The notes under the pieces: generated by a model | Told to the model about the DNA's origin: nothing | The model's database searches: none | The model's input: the letters and a program-made list of their open reading frames with translations, nothing else | Part shown: one piece after another, positions 26,464 through 35,613 of the stretch | Layout: each line of letters starts with the position of its first letter | Numbering within the stretch: the first letter of the stretch is position 1 | Program-made: the position numbers and the translations under genes | Origin: Caulobacter sp. | GTDB lineage: Bacteria > Pseudomonadota > Alphaproteobacteria > Caulobacterales > Caulobacteraceae | Direction: 5' to 3' | DNA length: 64,000 nt | Assembly: GCA_021741355.1 (NCBI GenBank) | Contig: JAIOXZ010000007.1 | Coordinates: forward strand, 62,001 to 126,000

Positions 26464-27315
26464 TCAGGACACCGCCCGCTTCACCGCCGCCGCGAACACC
26501 GCACCGGCCTCCGGGGCGTGCTCCAGGAACAGGTCAGGCTCGATGGCTTCCAGCTCCATCACCCGCAGCGTGCCATCCGGATGGCGGATCAGGTCGACGC
26601 GGCAGTAGGTTAGCCGTCCCGGCGCGGCGGCGAGCACGGCCCGCGCCACATCGAGCGCGCCCGCGGGCGGCGTGATCGGGCCGATGGTCGAGCCGAACTG
26701 CGGCTGAACGCGGAAGTCGCCGGCCTTGGCCACCTTGCCGACCGCGTGGCTGAAGACGCCGTCGAAATGCAACAGGGAGATCTCGCCCTCGCCGGACACC
26801 GACGGCAGGAACGGCTGGATCATCGCCGCGCCCGACGGGCCGCCCACGAGAGCCTCGCCCGGCTCCAGCTTCACCGTTTCATGCGAGCCGCCGGACACCT
26901 GCGGCTTTACGACCAGCGTCCCACCGCCGATCTCGGCGCGAGCGGCCGCGACCACCGCGTCGTCCAGGCGGTCGGCGAACACGGTCGGCACCACCGGCAC
27001 GCCGGCGGCCTCCAGATCGGCCAGGTAGGTCTTGGTCGTGTTCCAGCGCAGGATGGCGGCCGGGTTGAGCGCCTTCACGCCCTTCGCTTCCAGCGTATTG
27101 AGCATGGCCAGCCAGTCGGCGGCGTCCTGGTGATAGCCCCAGGCCAGCAGCGGCAGGACACCGTCCGCGTCTGCCTCCGCCGCCTTCGGCCATTCCATGG
27201 AGACGACCTCCAGCCCCGCGCCCGACAGGGCGGCGGTCAGCCGGTCGAAGGCCGGGCCCCAGACGCGGACGTATTCGTTGTGGGCGGCCGGGGTGAGCAG
27301 GGCGATGCGAGCCAT
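26464..27315 (-). CDS. ATP-grasp domain protein (glutathione synthetase/RimK/DcsG-like)
   Basis: A 283-residue ATP-grasp ligase. The N-terminal domain starts ARIALLTPAAHNEYVRVWG. The ATP-binding part has LRWNTTKTYLADLEAAGVPVVPTVF, the lysine-bearing TLVVKPQVSGGSHETVKL and the metal-binding end CRVDLIRHPDGTLRVMELEAIEPDLFLEHAP. The pattern resembles prokaryotic glutathione-synthetase-type enzymes and the cycloserine enzyme DcsG. The reaction would be ATP-driven amide bond formation with unknown substrates. Next upstream on the same strand is a DUF1330 gene, 31 bp away. Confidence 0.8.
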   Translation of the reverse strand: MARIALLTPAAHNEYVRVWGPAFDRLTAALSGAGLEVVSMEWPKAAEADADGVLPLLAWGYHQDAADWLAMLNTLEAKGVKALNPAAILRWNTTKTYLADLEAAGVPVVPTVFADRLDDAVVAAARAEIGGGTLVVKPQVSGGSHETVKLEPGEALVGGPSGAAMIQPFLPSVSGEGEISLLHFDGVFSHAVGKVAKAGDFRVQPQFGSTIGPITPPAGALDVARAVLAAAPGRLTYCRVDLIRHPDGTLRVMELEAIEPDLFLEHAPEAGAVFAAAVKRAVS

Positions 27316-27346
27316 GCACCGCCCCTAAGTCACCTCGCGCTCGGCG

Positions 27347-27634
27347 TCAAAGGCCCTCGACGGCCACCAGACGATACTCGGCGCCCTTGAAGCGGTGCTC
27401 GCGGGCGGCCTTGTAGCCGTCGCTGTTGTACCAGGCCTTGCCCTCGTCGATCGAGGGGAAGGCAATGACCACCACGCCCTCGACGTCAGGCCCCTCGAGC
27501 ACCTCGTGCTTGCCGTAGAAGGCCAGCGGGGTCGCGGCATGGCCGGCGATGGTCCCGCCCGCCTTCTGGCCATAGGTCGCCAGTTCGGCCGCGTCGGTCG
27601 TCTTGTCGCGGATGAAGATGAAGTAGGCGGTCAT
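27347..27634 (-). CDS. DUF1330 family protein
   Basis: A 95-residue ferredoxin-like (dimeric alpha/beta barrel) protein. MTAYFIFIRDKTTDAAELATYGQKAGGTIAGHAATPLAFYG, then VEGVVVIAFPSIDEGKAWYNSDGYKAAREHR, is a very typical DUF1330 sequence. The fold is shared with small monooxygenases and YciI-type enzymes; no function is established. It lies 31 bp upstream of the ATP-grasp gene on the same strand and is divergent from the PfkB kinase gene. Confidence 0.88.
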   Translation of the reverse strand: MTAYFIFIRDKTTDAAELATYGQKAGGTIAGHAATPLAFYGKHEVLEGPDVEGVVVIAFPSIDEGKAWYNSDGYKAAREHRFKGAEYRLVAVEGL

Positions 27635-27783
27635 GGTTTCGTCCCTCTGGTTCTGTCGTTGGATCCAGCGTCGAACGCCTGTCCCGGGGTAAGTCGAGAG
27701 GCTTTGCGCCGTTCATCGCGTTTGCCCCGCAAGGCCTTGTCCTGTAACCAGCCCGGACCCTTCAGCCACGCCAGAACCCCGAC

Positions 27784-28776
27784 ATGCCTGACCTTTACGA
27801 CGTCGCCGCGATCGGCAACGCCATCGTCGATGTGATCGCCCCCTGCGACGACGCCTTCCTGGAACGCCAGGGCCTGGTGAAGAACTCCATGCAGCTGATC
27901 GACGAAGATCAGGCCGAGGAGCTCTATGGCCACATGGCGCCGGGCATCGAGACCTCGGGCGGGTCGGCGGGCAACACCGTCGCCGGCGTCGCCAGCTTCG
28001 GCGGCCGGGCGGCCTTCCTCGGCAAGGTCGCGGACGACCAGCTGGGCGAGGTCTATGAGCACGACATGAAGGCTATCGGGGTCGCATTCGACTCCCGGCC
28101 GCTGGTCGGCGGACCCCGCACCGCGCGCAGCCTGATCAATGTGACGCCGGAAGGTCACCGCACCATGTGCACCTTCCTCGGCGCCTCGACCGAGCTGAGC
28201 CCTGATGACGTCGATCCGCAGATGATCGAGAGCGCGAAGATCATCTTCCTCGAAGGCTACCTGTTCGATCCACCCGAGGCGCGCCGCGCCTTCGCCAAGG
28301 CGGCCGGCCTGTCGCGCGCCGCTGGACGGCTGATGGCCATTACCCTGTCGGACTCCTTCGTCGTCGAGCGCCACCGCGACCTGCTGCTCGGCTTCATCGA
28401 GACCGAGTGCGACATCGTCCTGGCCAACGAGGCCGAGGTGAAGGCGATGTTCCAGACCGACGACTTCGACGCCGCCGCCGCCGCGCTGGTGGAGCGCACG
28501 AAGGTCTGCGCCATTACCCGCGGCGAAACCGGCTCGGTGGTGTACGCGGGCGGAGCAGCGCACCTCATTCCGGCCTATCCGGTCGAAAAAGTCGTGGACA
28601 CGACCGGCGCCGGCGACCAATACGCGGCGGGTTTCTTGCTGGGTCTGGCCCGCGGTCGTTCGATGGACGTCTGCGGTCGGCTGGGCGCCCTGGCCGCGGC
28701 CGAGGTGATCGGCCACTACGGCCCCAGACCCCAGGTCTCGCTCGAGGCGCTGGCGAAGGCGGAAGGACTGTTCTGA
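27784..28776 (+). CDS. PfkB-family carbohydrate/adenosine kinase
   Basis: A 330-residue ribokinase-fold kinase. Motif 1 is SGGSAGNTVAGVASFGGRAAFLGKVADDQLG. Motif 2 is VDTTGAGDQYAAGFLLGLARG, holding the catalytic aspartate and the anion hole. Alphaproteobacterial proteins of this pattern are usually annotated adenosine kinase, but the substrate is not readable. The stop overlaps the hisB start as TGATG, making it the first gene of the his cluster as laid out here. That coupling hints at a link with purine or AICAR metabolism, since histidine synthesis releases AICAR; this is inference. Confidence 0.87.
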   Translation: MPDLYDVAAIGNAIVDVIAPCDDAFLERQGLVKNSMQLIDEDQAEELYGHMAPGIETSGGSAGNTVAGVASFGGRAAFLGKVADDQLGEVYEHDMKAIGVAFDSRPLVGGPRTARSLINVTPEGHRTMCTFLGASTELSPDDVDPQMIESAKIIFLEGYLFDPPEARRAFAKAAGLSRAAGRLMAITLSDSFVVERHRDLLLGFIETECDIVLANEAEVKAMFQTDDFDAAAAALVERTKVCAITRGETGSVVYAGGAAHLIPAYPVEKVVDTTGAGDQYAAGFLLGLARGRSMDVCGRLGALAAAEVIGHYGPRPQVSLEALAKAEGLF

Positions 28777-29366
28777 TGGCCCGCACGGCCGAGGTGGTTC
28801 GCGAGACGAAGGAGACGCAGATCCGCGTCTGGATCGATCTCGACGGTACGGGGGAGGCCACGGTCTCCACCGGCATCGGTTTCTTTGACCACATGCTGGA
28901 CAGTTTCGCGCGCCACGGCGGTTTCGACCTGAAGGTCGAGACCAGGGGCGACCTGCACATCGACATGCACCACACGGTCGAGGACACCGGCATCGTGCTT
29001 GGCCAGGCGGTCAACAAGGCGCTGGACGGCTTCAAGGGCATCCGCCGCTTCGGCTCGGCCTATATCCCGATGGACGAGACGCTGACGCGCTGCGCGCTGG
29101 ACCTCAGCAACCGCGCCTATCTGATCTGGAAGGTGGCCTACAAGACGCCGCTGGTCGGATCGATGGACACCGAGCTGTTCAAGGAATTCCACCACGCCTT
29201 CGCGATGAACGCCGGCGCCTGCGTGCATCTGGAAACCCTCTACGGCGACAACAGCCACCATATCGCCGAGAGCGGCTTCAAGGCCCTCGCCCGCGCGCTG
29301 CGGACGGCGGTGGAGCTGGATCCCAAGACCCATGGACGCGCACCGTCCACCAAGGGCTCGCTCTAG
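28776..29366 (+). CDS. hisB: Imidazoleglycerol-phosphate dehydratase
   Basis: A 196-residue monofunctional HisB (no histidinol phosphatase domain). The metal-binding signatures FFDHMLDSFARHGGFD, DLHIDMHHTVEDTGIVLG and EFHHAFAMNAGACVHLETLYGDNSHHIAES are all present. It dehydrates imidazoleglycerol phosphate to imidazoleacetol phosphate, step seven of histidine synthesis. Its ATG shares a base with the kinase stop (TGATG). hisH follows after 10 bp. Confidence 0.96.
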   Translation: MARTAEVVRETKETQIRVWIDLDGTGEATVSTGIGFFDHMLDSFARHGGFDLKVETRGDLHIDMHHTVEDTGIVLGQAVNKALDGFKGIRRFGSAYIPMDETLTRCALDLSNRAYLIWKVAYKTPLVGSMDTELFKEFHHAFAMNAGACVHLETLYGDNSHHIAESGFKALARALRTAVELDPKTHGRAPSTKGSL

Positions 29367-29376
29367 GAAATCCTCC

Positions 29377-30021
29377 ATGCAGAGCGTCGCCCTGATCGAC
29401 TACGGGTCGGGCAACCTTCGCTCGGCCGAAAAGGCGCTTCGCCGCGCAGCGGAGACGCATGCGCTGTCGGTGGACATCATCGTCACGGCGGACCCGGAGG
29501 TCGTCGCAACGGCCGACCGGCTGGTCCTGCCCGGCGTGGGGGCGTTCGCCGCCTGCATGAGCGCCCTGTCCTCGCGGGACGGGCTGATCGAGGCGATGAC
29601 GCAGGCCGCCATCGCCCGCCGGCGGCCGTTCCTCGGCATCTGCGTCGGCATGCAGCTGCTGGCGGATCGCGGCCTGGAGTTCGGCGAGACCCGCGGCCTG
29701 GGCTGGATCCCCGGCGACGTCGCCCGGCTGACGCCGGCGGACCCTGCCGCCAAGATCCCGCACATGGGCTGGAACGCCCTGGAGGCGCCGGCCAGTCATC
29801 CGCTGCTGACGGGCCTCGGCGAGGGCGCGGAGATGTATTTCACCCACAGCTTCGCCTTCACCCCGGCTGATCCGTCACATGTGATCGCCAGTGTCGATCA
29901 CGGCGGGCGCTTCGCCGCGGCGGTCGCGCGTGACACCATCATGGGGGTGCAGTTCCACCCCGAGAAATCCCAGACCCAGGGCCTGCGGCTTCTGGCGAAC
30001 TTCCTGGAGACGCCCGCGTGA
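29377..30021 (+). CDS. hisH: Imidazole glycerol phosphate synthase, glutaminase subunit
   Basis: A 214-residue class I glutamine amidotransferase. The triad is C89 ([11 protein letters not shown]), H194 and E196 (VQFHPEKSQ). It supplies ammonia to HisF in the cyclisation that forms the imidazole ring and releases AICAR. The ATG at 29377 ([14 protein letters not shown]) is the correct start: the family begins directly with the first beta strand. The last four bases overlap the hisA start (GTGA). Confidence 0.96.
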   Translation: MQSVALIDYGSGNLRSAEKALRRAAETHALSVDIIVTADPEVVATADRLVLPGVGAFAACMSALSSRDGLIEAMTQAAIARRRPFLGICVGMQLLADRGLEFGETRGLGWIPGDVARLTPADPAAKIPHMGWNALEAPASHPLLTGLGEGAEMYFTHSFAFTPADPSHVIASVDHGGRFAAAVARDTIMGVQFHPEKSQTQGLRLLANFLETPA

Positions 30022-30740
30022 TCCTCTATCCGGCCATCGATCTGAAGGACGGGCGCTGCGTGCGTCTGCTGCACGGCGACCTGAATAAGGAGACCGTGTT
30101 CAACAACTCGCCCGCCGACCAGGCCGCGCTGTTCCAGAAGCAGGGCTTCTCCTGGCTGCACGTGGTGGACCTGAACGGCGCCGTCGAGGGCCGGCCGGTC
30201 AATGGCGACGCGGTCGCCGGTATCCTCGGCGCGGTCTCGATCCCGGTGCAGCTGGGCGGCGGCGTGCGGACCATGGCGGCGATCGAGGGCTGGATCGAGG
30301 CGGGCGTCAGCCGGGTGATCCTGGGCACCGTCGCGGTCAAGGACCCGGCGCTGGTCAGGGCCGCGGCGAGAGCCTGGCCCGAACAGATCGCCGTGGCCAT
30401 CGACGCCCGCGACGGTCTGGTCGCGACCGAAGGCTGGATCGGCGGGTCGGACCTGGGCGTCATCGAGCTGGCGAAACGGTTCGAGGACGCCGGCGTCGCG
30501 GCCCTGATCGTCACCGACATCGGCCGGGACGGGGCCATGACCGGCGTCAACATCGATCAGGTCGGCGAGGTGGCCGACGCCGTGGCCATTCCGGTGATCG
30601 CCTCGGGCGGCATCGCCTCGGTGCGCGACATCGAACTGCTCAAGGCCCGCAAGGGCGTGGCCATCGCCGGCGCGGTGCTGGGCCGGTCACTCTATGAGGG
30701 CGCGGTCGATCCGCAGCAGGCCCTGAAGATCGCCGGCTGA
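30018..30740 (+). CDS. hisA: Phosphoribosylformimino-AICAR ribotide isomerase
   Basis: A 240-residue TIM-barrel isomerase. It opens [20 protein letters not shown] with the first catalytic aspartate. Phosphate loops are [17 protein letters not shown] and [13 protein letters not shown]. The second aspartate region is [17 protein letters not shown]. It performs the Amadori rearrangement of ProFAR to PRFAR, the HisF substrate. It starts with GTG at 30018, overlapping hisH by 4 bp, and its stop overlaps the hisF start (TGATG). Confidence 0.96.
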   Translation: MILYPAIDLKDGRCVRLLHGDLNKETVFNNSPADQAALFQKQGFSWLHVVDLNGAVEGRPVNGDAVAGILGAVSIPVQLGGGVRTMAAIEGWIEAGVSRVILGTVAVKDPALVRAAARAWPEQIAVAIDARDGLVATEGWIGGSDLGVIELAKRFEDAGVAALIVTDIGRDGAMTGVNIDQVGEVADAVAIPVIASGGIASVRDIELLKARKGVAIAGAVLGRSLYEGAVDPQQALKIAG

Positions 30741-31516
30741 TGCTCAAGGTCCGCCTCATCCCCTGTCTCGACGTCAAGGACGGCCGCGTGGTGAAGGGCG
30801 TCAACTTCGTCGCCCTGCGCGACGCCGGCGATCCGGTCGAACAGGCGACGGCCTATGACGCGGCCGGGGCGGACGAGTTGATGTTCCTCGACATCACCGC
30901 CAGCCACGAGGGTCGGGGCGCGATCCTCGATGTCATCGCCCGCACGGCCGATGTCTGTTTCATGCCCGTCTCCGTCGGCGGTGGCGTGCGGACGGTAGAG
31001 GACGCCCGGGCGCTGCTGCGGGCCGGAGCGGACAAGATCTCGATCAACACCGCCGCGGTCGAGGATCCCGACCTGGTCGCCCGGATGGCCGACGCCTTCG
31101 GCTCCCAGTGCGTGGTGGTCGCGGTGGACGCCAAGGCCCGGGCGGACGGCGGCTGGAACATCTTTACCTACGGCGGGCGCAACGACACGGACATCGATGC
31201 GGTCGAGTACGCCGCGCGCGCGGTCGAGAGGGGCGCCGGCGAGATCCTGCTGACCTCGATGGACCGCGACGGCGCCAAGACCGGTTACGACCTGCCGATG
31301 CTGCGCGCGATCACCGGCGCGGTGTCCGTGCCGGTCATCGCCAGTGGCGGCGCAGGGAATGCGCAGCATCTGGTCGACGCTGTAACGCTGGGCGGCGCGG
31401 ATGCCGTGCTGGCCGCCTCGATCTTCCATTTCGGCGAAGTCTCGATCCCCGAAGCGAAGCGCGCGATGGCCGCCGCCGGCATCCCGATGCGCGGTGTCAC
31501 GGAGGTGATGGCATGA
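30740..31516 (+). CDS. hisF: Imidazole glycerol phosphate synthase, cyclase subunit
   Basis: A 258-residue TIM barrel, paralogous to HisA. Catalytic aspartates lie in [17 protein letters not shown] and in [16 protein letters not shown]. Phosphate-binding loops are [23 protein letters not shown] and [13 protein letters not shown]. It joins ammonia channelled from HisH to PRFAR. Start and stop overlap its neighbours (TGATG with hisA, ATGA with hisE), a sign of translational coupling. Confidence 0.96.
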   Translation: MLKVRLIPCLDVKDGRVVKGVNFVALRDAGDPVEQATAYDAAGADELMFLDITASHEGRGAILDVIARTADVCFMPVSVGGGVRTVEDARALLRAGADKISINTAAVEDPDLVARMADAFGSQCVVVAVDAKARADGGWNIFTYGGRNDTDIDAVEYAARAVERGAGEILLTSMDRDGAKTGYDLPMLRAITGAVSVPVIASGGAGNAQHLVDAVTLGGADAVLAASIFHFGEVSIPEAKRAMAAAGIPMRGVTEVMA

Positions 31517-31833
31517 GCCGGCTGTCCGACGTCATCGCCCGGCTGGAAGCGGTGATCGAGAGCCGCAAGGGTGGGGATCCGACGCAATCCTGGACCGCGA
31601 AGCTGCTGGCCGATCCCGATCTGGCCGGCCGCAAGTTGATCGAGGAGGCGTCCGAAGCCGTCGAGGCCGCGCAGTCCGGCGATGGCGATCACCTGGCCGC
31701 CGAGGCCGCGGACGTCCTCTACCACCTGCTGGCCCTGTTGGCGGCGGCGGGCGTGTCGCCCGACGAGGTTGCGGCGAAGCTGGAAGCGCGGGAAGGTCGG
31801 TCCGGGATCGAGGAGAAGTCTTCGCGGTCCTGA
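31513..31833 (+). CDS. hisE: Phosphoribosyl-ATP pyrophosphatase
   Basis: A 106-residue all-alpha MazG-like pyrophosphohydrolase that converts PR-ATP to PR-AMP. The metal-binding segment is [41 protein letters not shown], with the expected ExxE...ExxD pattern. No HisI domain is fused. It overlaps hisF by 4 bp and is the last his gene of the cluster. The C-terminus (EKSSRS) is short and basic. Confidence 0.93.
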   Translation: MSRLSDVIARLEAVIESRKGGDPTQSWTAKLLADPDLAGRKLIEEASEAVEAAQSGDGDHLAAEAADVLYHLLALLAAAGVSPDEVAAKLEAREGRSGIEEKSSRS

Positions 31834-31855
31834 TCCCGCCATCGGGGAGGATGTG

Positions 31856-32338
31856 ATGCGCTGGCAAGTCACCCTGGCCGCCGCGATGACCCTGGCCTGC
31901 GGGATCGTGGGCGGCGCCGAAGCCTGCCAGCCCCCTCCGCCGCCGCCGCTGCGCCCTGGCGAAACCGTTGAGCAGGCGTGGCTGAGGCAGGAGCGGACAT
32001 CCCAGGCCGCGTTGTGGGATCAGGCCGACGTGGTCGTGCTTGCGCGCGTGGTTGCGTTTCAGGATGTGAGCGGGGATGTCGCGACGCGCCTGGATGTCGT
32101 CACGGGCGTGAAGGGCGGCGAGGCGCCGACCGACTTCCCGACCGCCCTTCCACCCACGAGTTGCCGGCCAAACCCTCCGGCGGGCAGCATCGTGCTGGCC
32201 TACGCCGTGCGCGATACGACCCTCGCGGACCCGCGTTTCGACGTGTTGCGGATTCTGCCGGTCGACGACGTCACCGATGATCGCGTACCGGTCGCGCTTC
32301 GTGAGGCCGCCAAGCGGCTACGTGCCCCGAGGCCCTGA
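31856..32338 (+). CDS. Hypothetical secreted protein
   Basis: I do not recognise the family. The 160 residues start with a signal peptide (MRWQVTLAAAMTLACGIVGGAEA), followed by a polyproline stretch CQPPPPPPLRPGE. The mature domain has ALWDQADVVVLARVVAFQDVSG and LDVVTGVKGG, a beta-strand pattern like the netrin/TIMP-like secreted domains often found after such a CxPP start, and one further cysteine (TSCRP) that could pair with the first. A perfect GGGGAGG lies upstream of the ATG. It follows hisE by 22 bp and converges on the FAD monooxygenase gene with 6 bp between stops. Confidence 0.65.
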   Translation: MRWQVTLAAAMTLACGIVGGAEACQPPPPPPLRPGETVEQAWLRQERTSQAALWDQADVVVLARVVAFQDVSGDVATRLDVVTGVKGGEAPTDFPTALPPTSCRPNPPAGSIVLAYAVRDTTLADPRFDVLRILPVDDVTDDRVPVALREAAKRLRAPRP

Positions 32339-32344
32339 ACGCGC

Positions 32345-33853
32345 TCAGGCCGCGATCAGACCCAGCCGCTGCGCGTCCGCCGTCGCGGGCAGCTCGAGCG
32401 CCGCGAACATTTCGGCCCGGTCGGGACCCAGCTTCGGCGGATAGTATTTCTGCTTCAACGGCTTCGGCGTGGCCCAGGTCCCGAGCACCGCACCCAGGGT
32501 CGCCGGGCGTTTCAGCCAGGCCGTGGACGGTTCCAGCATATGGAAGCCGCGCATGAAGGCGCGCAGCAGGGCCGGGTTGGAGCGGATCGCCGGCGCGATG
32601 GCGTCTTCGGCGAAACTCTTGATCAGCTTCGCCTTCAACCGGGGCCGGTAGGCCGGATCGAGGGTGTTGCGCGCCCGGCGGATCGCCTGACGGTCCTGGT
32701 CGCGCATGGCGCGGAAATAGGGACGCAGCCCTTCATCGACGGCCGCCTGATAGGCCAGGGCGCGTGCCGCGGGATCGGACGAAACCTCCAGGGCGTCGCG
32801 GATCATGTAGGCCGCGATGGCCGCGAACGAGCAGCCGCGACCGTAGAGCGGATTGGTGCGCGCAAGCCCGTCCCCGGCGAAAAACAGGTTCAGCGCGATC
32901 GGCTTGCCGTCCCTGACCGTCGAGCGCCAGCGGCTCTTCAGGTCCCCCATGCCGTAGACCTTGCTGACCGGCTCGGAGCGGTCATCGGCGATCCACGGCG
33001 CGACGCCCGGCAGCAGTTGGCAAATGTGGTCGAAGATTTCCGGACGCATCACCGCCTGGCGGAGCGTCTCCTCGATCTCGGGCACCGACAGGGTGATCGA
33101 GAAGCAGCCGTTGTCGGCCGGGAACACGCCGTACTTGATGAAACCCATGTCGCCAGCGCCCGGAACGGGTCCGCGCTCGGGCGGCGTCTGGCCGGGCAGG
33201 AACCGCCAGTGCCGGGTGTAGTAGAGGATGCCGGCGTCCTCGCTTTCCTCGTCCCAGGTCACGCCCTGTTCGGCGAGCCAGTCGAAGCTCTGCGACAGCC
33301 GCCCCGCGCCGTCGACGACGACATCCGCCCGCTCCTCGCGTTCGGTCTCGCCGTCTTTGACCCGCAGCCCTTCGACGACGAAGCGGCCTTCGGGGTCAAG
33401 GCCGCCCAGCAGACCGGTCACGTTGACGTTGCTGTGGATCGCGACCCCCGGCATCCGCTCGACGTAGCGGCGGATCACCAGTTCGAGCGTGGTGCGGCGG
33501 CTGGTGATGACGGTCAGGATCTCGTCGCCCGGCTCGGGGCGATAGCGGTCCTTGCTGGCGGCGGGCAGGCCGTCGGCGAACTTCATTTCCTGGCAGCCGG
33601 CAGCGCGAAGCTCTTCCAGCAGCGCCGGATGGTGGTCCTGAACCAGATTGCGCAGGCGGGCGAGGAAGGCGTGGCTGTGGCGTAGATGGCCGACGCCGCG
33701 ACGGTTCCAGTCGCTGAACGCCTCATCGGCGCCGCCCGACGGGGTCGGTGGATCGCGCTCCAGTACGTCTACGCGTCGGCCCGGCCCGGCCAGCGCCAGG
33801 GCCGAGAACAGGCCGGCCATGCCGGCGCCGATGATGAGTATGCGTTGGTTCAT
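32345..33853 (-). CDS. FAD-dependent monooxygenase/oxidoreductase
   Basis: A 502-residue flavoprotein. The N-terminal Rossmann motif is ILIIGAGMAGLFSALALAGPGRRVDVLERD. DVVVDGAGRLS is the DG motif, and LFFAGDGLARTNPLYGRGCSFAA is the second FAD/ribityl motif. The pattern is close to tryptophan-halogenase-like and geranylgeranyl-reductase-type monooxygenases rather than to UbiH. The C-terminal 130 residues are helical and basic and I cannot assign them. Substrate is unknown. The gene stands alone, converging with the secreted-protein gene. Confidence 0.78.
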   Translation of the reverse strand: MNQRILIIGAGMAGLFSALALAGPGRRVDVLERDPPTPSGGADEAFSDWNRRGVGHLRHSHAFLARLRNLVQDHHPALLEELRAAGCQEMKFADGLPAASKDRYRPEPGDEILTVITSRRTTLELVIRRYVERMPGVAIHSNVNVTGLLGGLDPEGRFVVEGLRVKDGETEREERADVVVDGAGRLSQSFDWLAEQGVTWDEESEDAGILYYTRHWRFLPGQTPPERGPVPGAGDMGFIKYGVFPADNGCFSITLSVPEIEETLRQAVMRPEIFDHICQLLPGVAPWIADDRSEPVSKVYGMGDLKSRWRSTVRDGKPIALNLFFAGDGLARTNPLYGRGCSFAAIAAYMIRDALEVSSDPAARALAYQAAVDEGLRPYFRAMRDQDRQAIRRARNTLDPAYRPRLKAKLIKSFAEDAIAPAIRSNPALLRAFMRGFHMLEPSTAWLKRPATLGAVLGTWATPKPLKQKYYPPKLGPDRAEMFAALELPATADAQRLGLIAA

Positions 33854-33926
33854 CTGCTCTCACCTGCCCCCAGGATCGGGCGCGAGTATGACGCTGACGC
33901 AAACGGCAAACCAGTGTGACCCGAGG

Positions 33927-34433
33927 TCAGGTCCGCGTTTTTCGCTTCAGCGCCACATAGAGGGCGCCATCACCGCCATGCCGTCGATGCGCCTGGGACA
34001 CGCCGGCGACGATCGCGCGCAGCGGCGGGGCGGCCAGCCATTCCGGCGTGAACCGGCGCAGCACGCCGTCACCCTGGGTTCCCTTGCCGGTGATCACCAG
34101 CACCTCGCGGCAGCCGTCGTCCCAGACACGCAGGACGTAGGATTCCAGCGCCGCGCGGGCGCGATCATGCGTCATGCCGTGAAGATCGATGCGCGCCTCC
34201 AGCGGCTCGTGCCCGCGAACAATGCGCTTGTGCCGGCCGGGCTCGATGGTTTCAGGCGGACGAACGGGCTTGGTTTTGGTCGCGGCCGGCGCCTTGGGCA
34301 AGGGCAGGTGGGCGGGCGCCGCCTCAACGGGAGGCATCTTCGCCTTAGGCGTCGCGCGGCCGGGCAGCGGGCGCACCGTGGCCGTCACATGGCCCCAGAG
34401 GTGCGCCTCCTCCGCCTTGAGCTTGCGCGACAT
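33927..34433 (-). CDS. Smr/MutS2-C domain protein
   Basis: A 168-residue protein. The first 70 residues are basic and proline-rich, probably disordered. The Smr domain follows: EARIDLHGMTHDRARAALESYVLRVWDDGCREVLVITGKGTQGDGVLRR, with the LDLHG-type and GKG motifs. Smr domains are nucleic-acid nickases or RNA endonucleases; this stand-alone form is common next to mltA in alphaproteobacteria. It starts 4 bp after the mltA stop and is the last gene of the tim44-mltA-smr unit. Cellular target is unknown. Confidence 0.87.
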   Translation of the reverse strand: MSRKLKAEEAHLWGHVTATVRPLPGRATPKAKMPPVEAAPAHLPLPKAPAATKTKPVRPPETIEPGRHKRIVRGHEPLEARIDLHGMTHDRARAALESYVLRVWDDGCREVLVITGKGTQGDGVLRRFTPEWLAAPPLRAIVAGVSQAHRRHGGDGALYVALKRKTRT

Positions 34434-34437
34434 GGCC

Positions 34438-35613
34438 CTACGTGCCCGTGGGGGGAATGGGGACGAGACGATACATCTTCAGCACATGGCGCACGCGGCC
34501 CGCTTCGACCCCGGCTTCGTCGCCGCGACCCATGTAGAGATCGGCGCGCACCTCGCCCTTGATCGCGCCGCCCGTATCGAGGGCCATCACGAGGCGGCGG
34601 TAGGTGGGAAAGGCGCCGGTCAGCACCGGCGCGCTGGCGTCGATCCAGAACAGCTCACCCATGCGGTGGAGGCTGGTGTCGACGGCGATCGCGCGGCCCG
34701 CAGGCAAGGAAATCCCCGCAGCGCCCAGCGGATCGCGATCATCGTCGGCTGCGAGGCTGAAGAACACGTAGCGGGGATTGAGCCGCATGATCGCGTCGGC
34801 GTCGCGGCCGCGGTGACGGGCCAGCCAGCCGCGGATCGCGTCGCCGGATGTGTCGGCGTCCTTCAGCAGACCTTTTTCACGCATCGGCCGGGCGATCCCG
34901 GTGAAGGGCCGGCCGTTGTGAGCAGCGAACGCCGCCCGCTTGCGGGTTCCGTCCGGAAACACCAGCACGCCTGACCCTTGAATCTGCAGGAAGAACAGGT
35001 CCTCCGCCCGCATCCAGGCGAGCACCTTGCCCAGACCCTCGGTCTCGATCCGCTCGCGGTCGGGATAGGCCTCCATGCGGCCGTCCTCGAGCCGTCCGAC
35101 CAGCTTCTGGCCGGGCGAGGCGGCGGGGTCGATGTCGGCCAGGTCGGTAATCACCAGGTCCTCAGGCCGGGCCCGCACCGGCATGGTGAAGGGGCCACGC
35201 CGGCTGGCCGAGGCCTCGTAGACCGGCGCGAAATAGGCGGTCAGCAGTCCCGTATCGCCCACCGGCTCGGGCCGGAAGTTCGTTTCAAGGAAGGATCGGG
35301 CCCCGGCTGCATCGGTCGGCCCCAGCGCCTTCGCCCGGCGGCAGACGACGTCGGTCGCCGCATCGCGCGAGACGCCGCAGGTGGTGCGGAACGCCTCCAG
35401 CGCGGCGCGATGATCCTCGGTCTCCCAGCCCGGAAGGCTGGCGAAGGCATAAGGAACCGGAGCCGGGGGCGTGCTCGGCGGCGGAGGCGGCGGAGGCGGC
35501 GGAGGCGGCGGAGCGACCGGCGGCGACGGGACAATGACGGGCGCGCCGGCCTTCGGCGTCGCACAGGCCGAGAGGGCCAGGGCGAGCAGGACGCCGGTAA
35601 CGGGAAGTCGCAT
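34438..35613 (-). CDS. mltA: Membrane-bound lytic murein transglycosylase A
   Basis: A 391-residue lipoprotein (lipobox LALSAC, acylated C17) with a 12-proline run after the anchor that probably bridges to the wall. The MltA domain has AYFAPVYEASASRRGPFTMPV, FFLQIQGSGVLVFPDG and, in the C-terminal 3D domain, AVDTSLHRMGELFWI and MALDTGGAIKGEVRADLYMGRGDEAG. The conserved aspartate in DTGGAIKG is the expected catalytic residue. It cleaves peptidoglycan glycan chains with formation of 1,6-anhydro ends. It overlaps the upstream Tim44-like gene by one base. Confidence 0.94.
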   Translation of the reverse strand: MRLPVTGVLLALALSACATPKAGAPVIVPSPPVAPPPPPPPPPPPPSTPPAPVPYAFASLPGWETEDHRAALEAFRTTCGVSRDAATDVVCRRAKALGPTDAAGARSFLETNFRPEPVGDTGLLTAYFAPVYEASASRRGPFTMPVRARPEDLVITDLADIDPAASPGQKLVGRLEDGRMEAYPDRERIETEGLGKVLAWMRAEDLFFLQIQGSGVLVFPDGTRKRAAFAAHNGRPFTGIARPMREKGLLKDADTSGDAIRGWLARHRGRDADAIMRLNPRYVFFSLAADDDRDPLGAAGISLPAGRAIAVDTSLHRMGELFWIDASAPVLTGAFPTYRRLVMALDTGGAIKGEVRADLYMGRGDEAGVEAGRVRHVLKMYRLVPIPPTGT

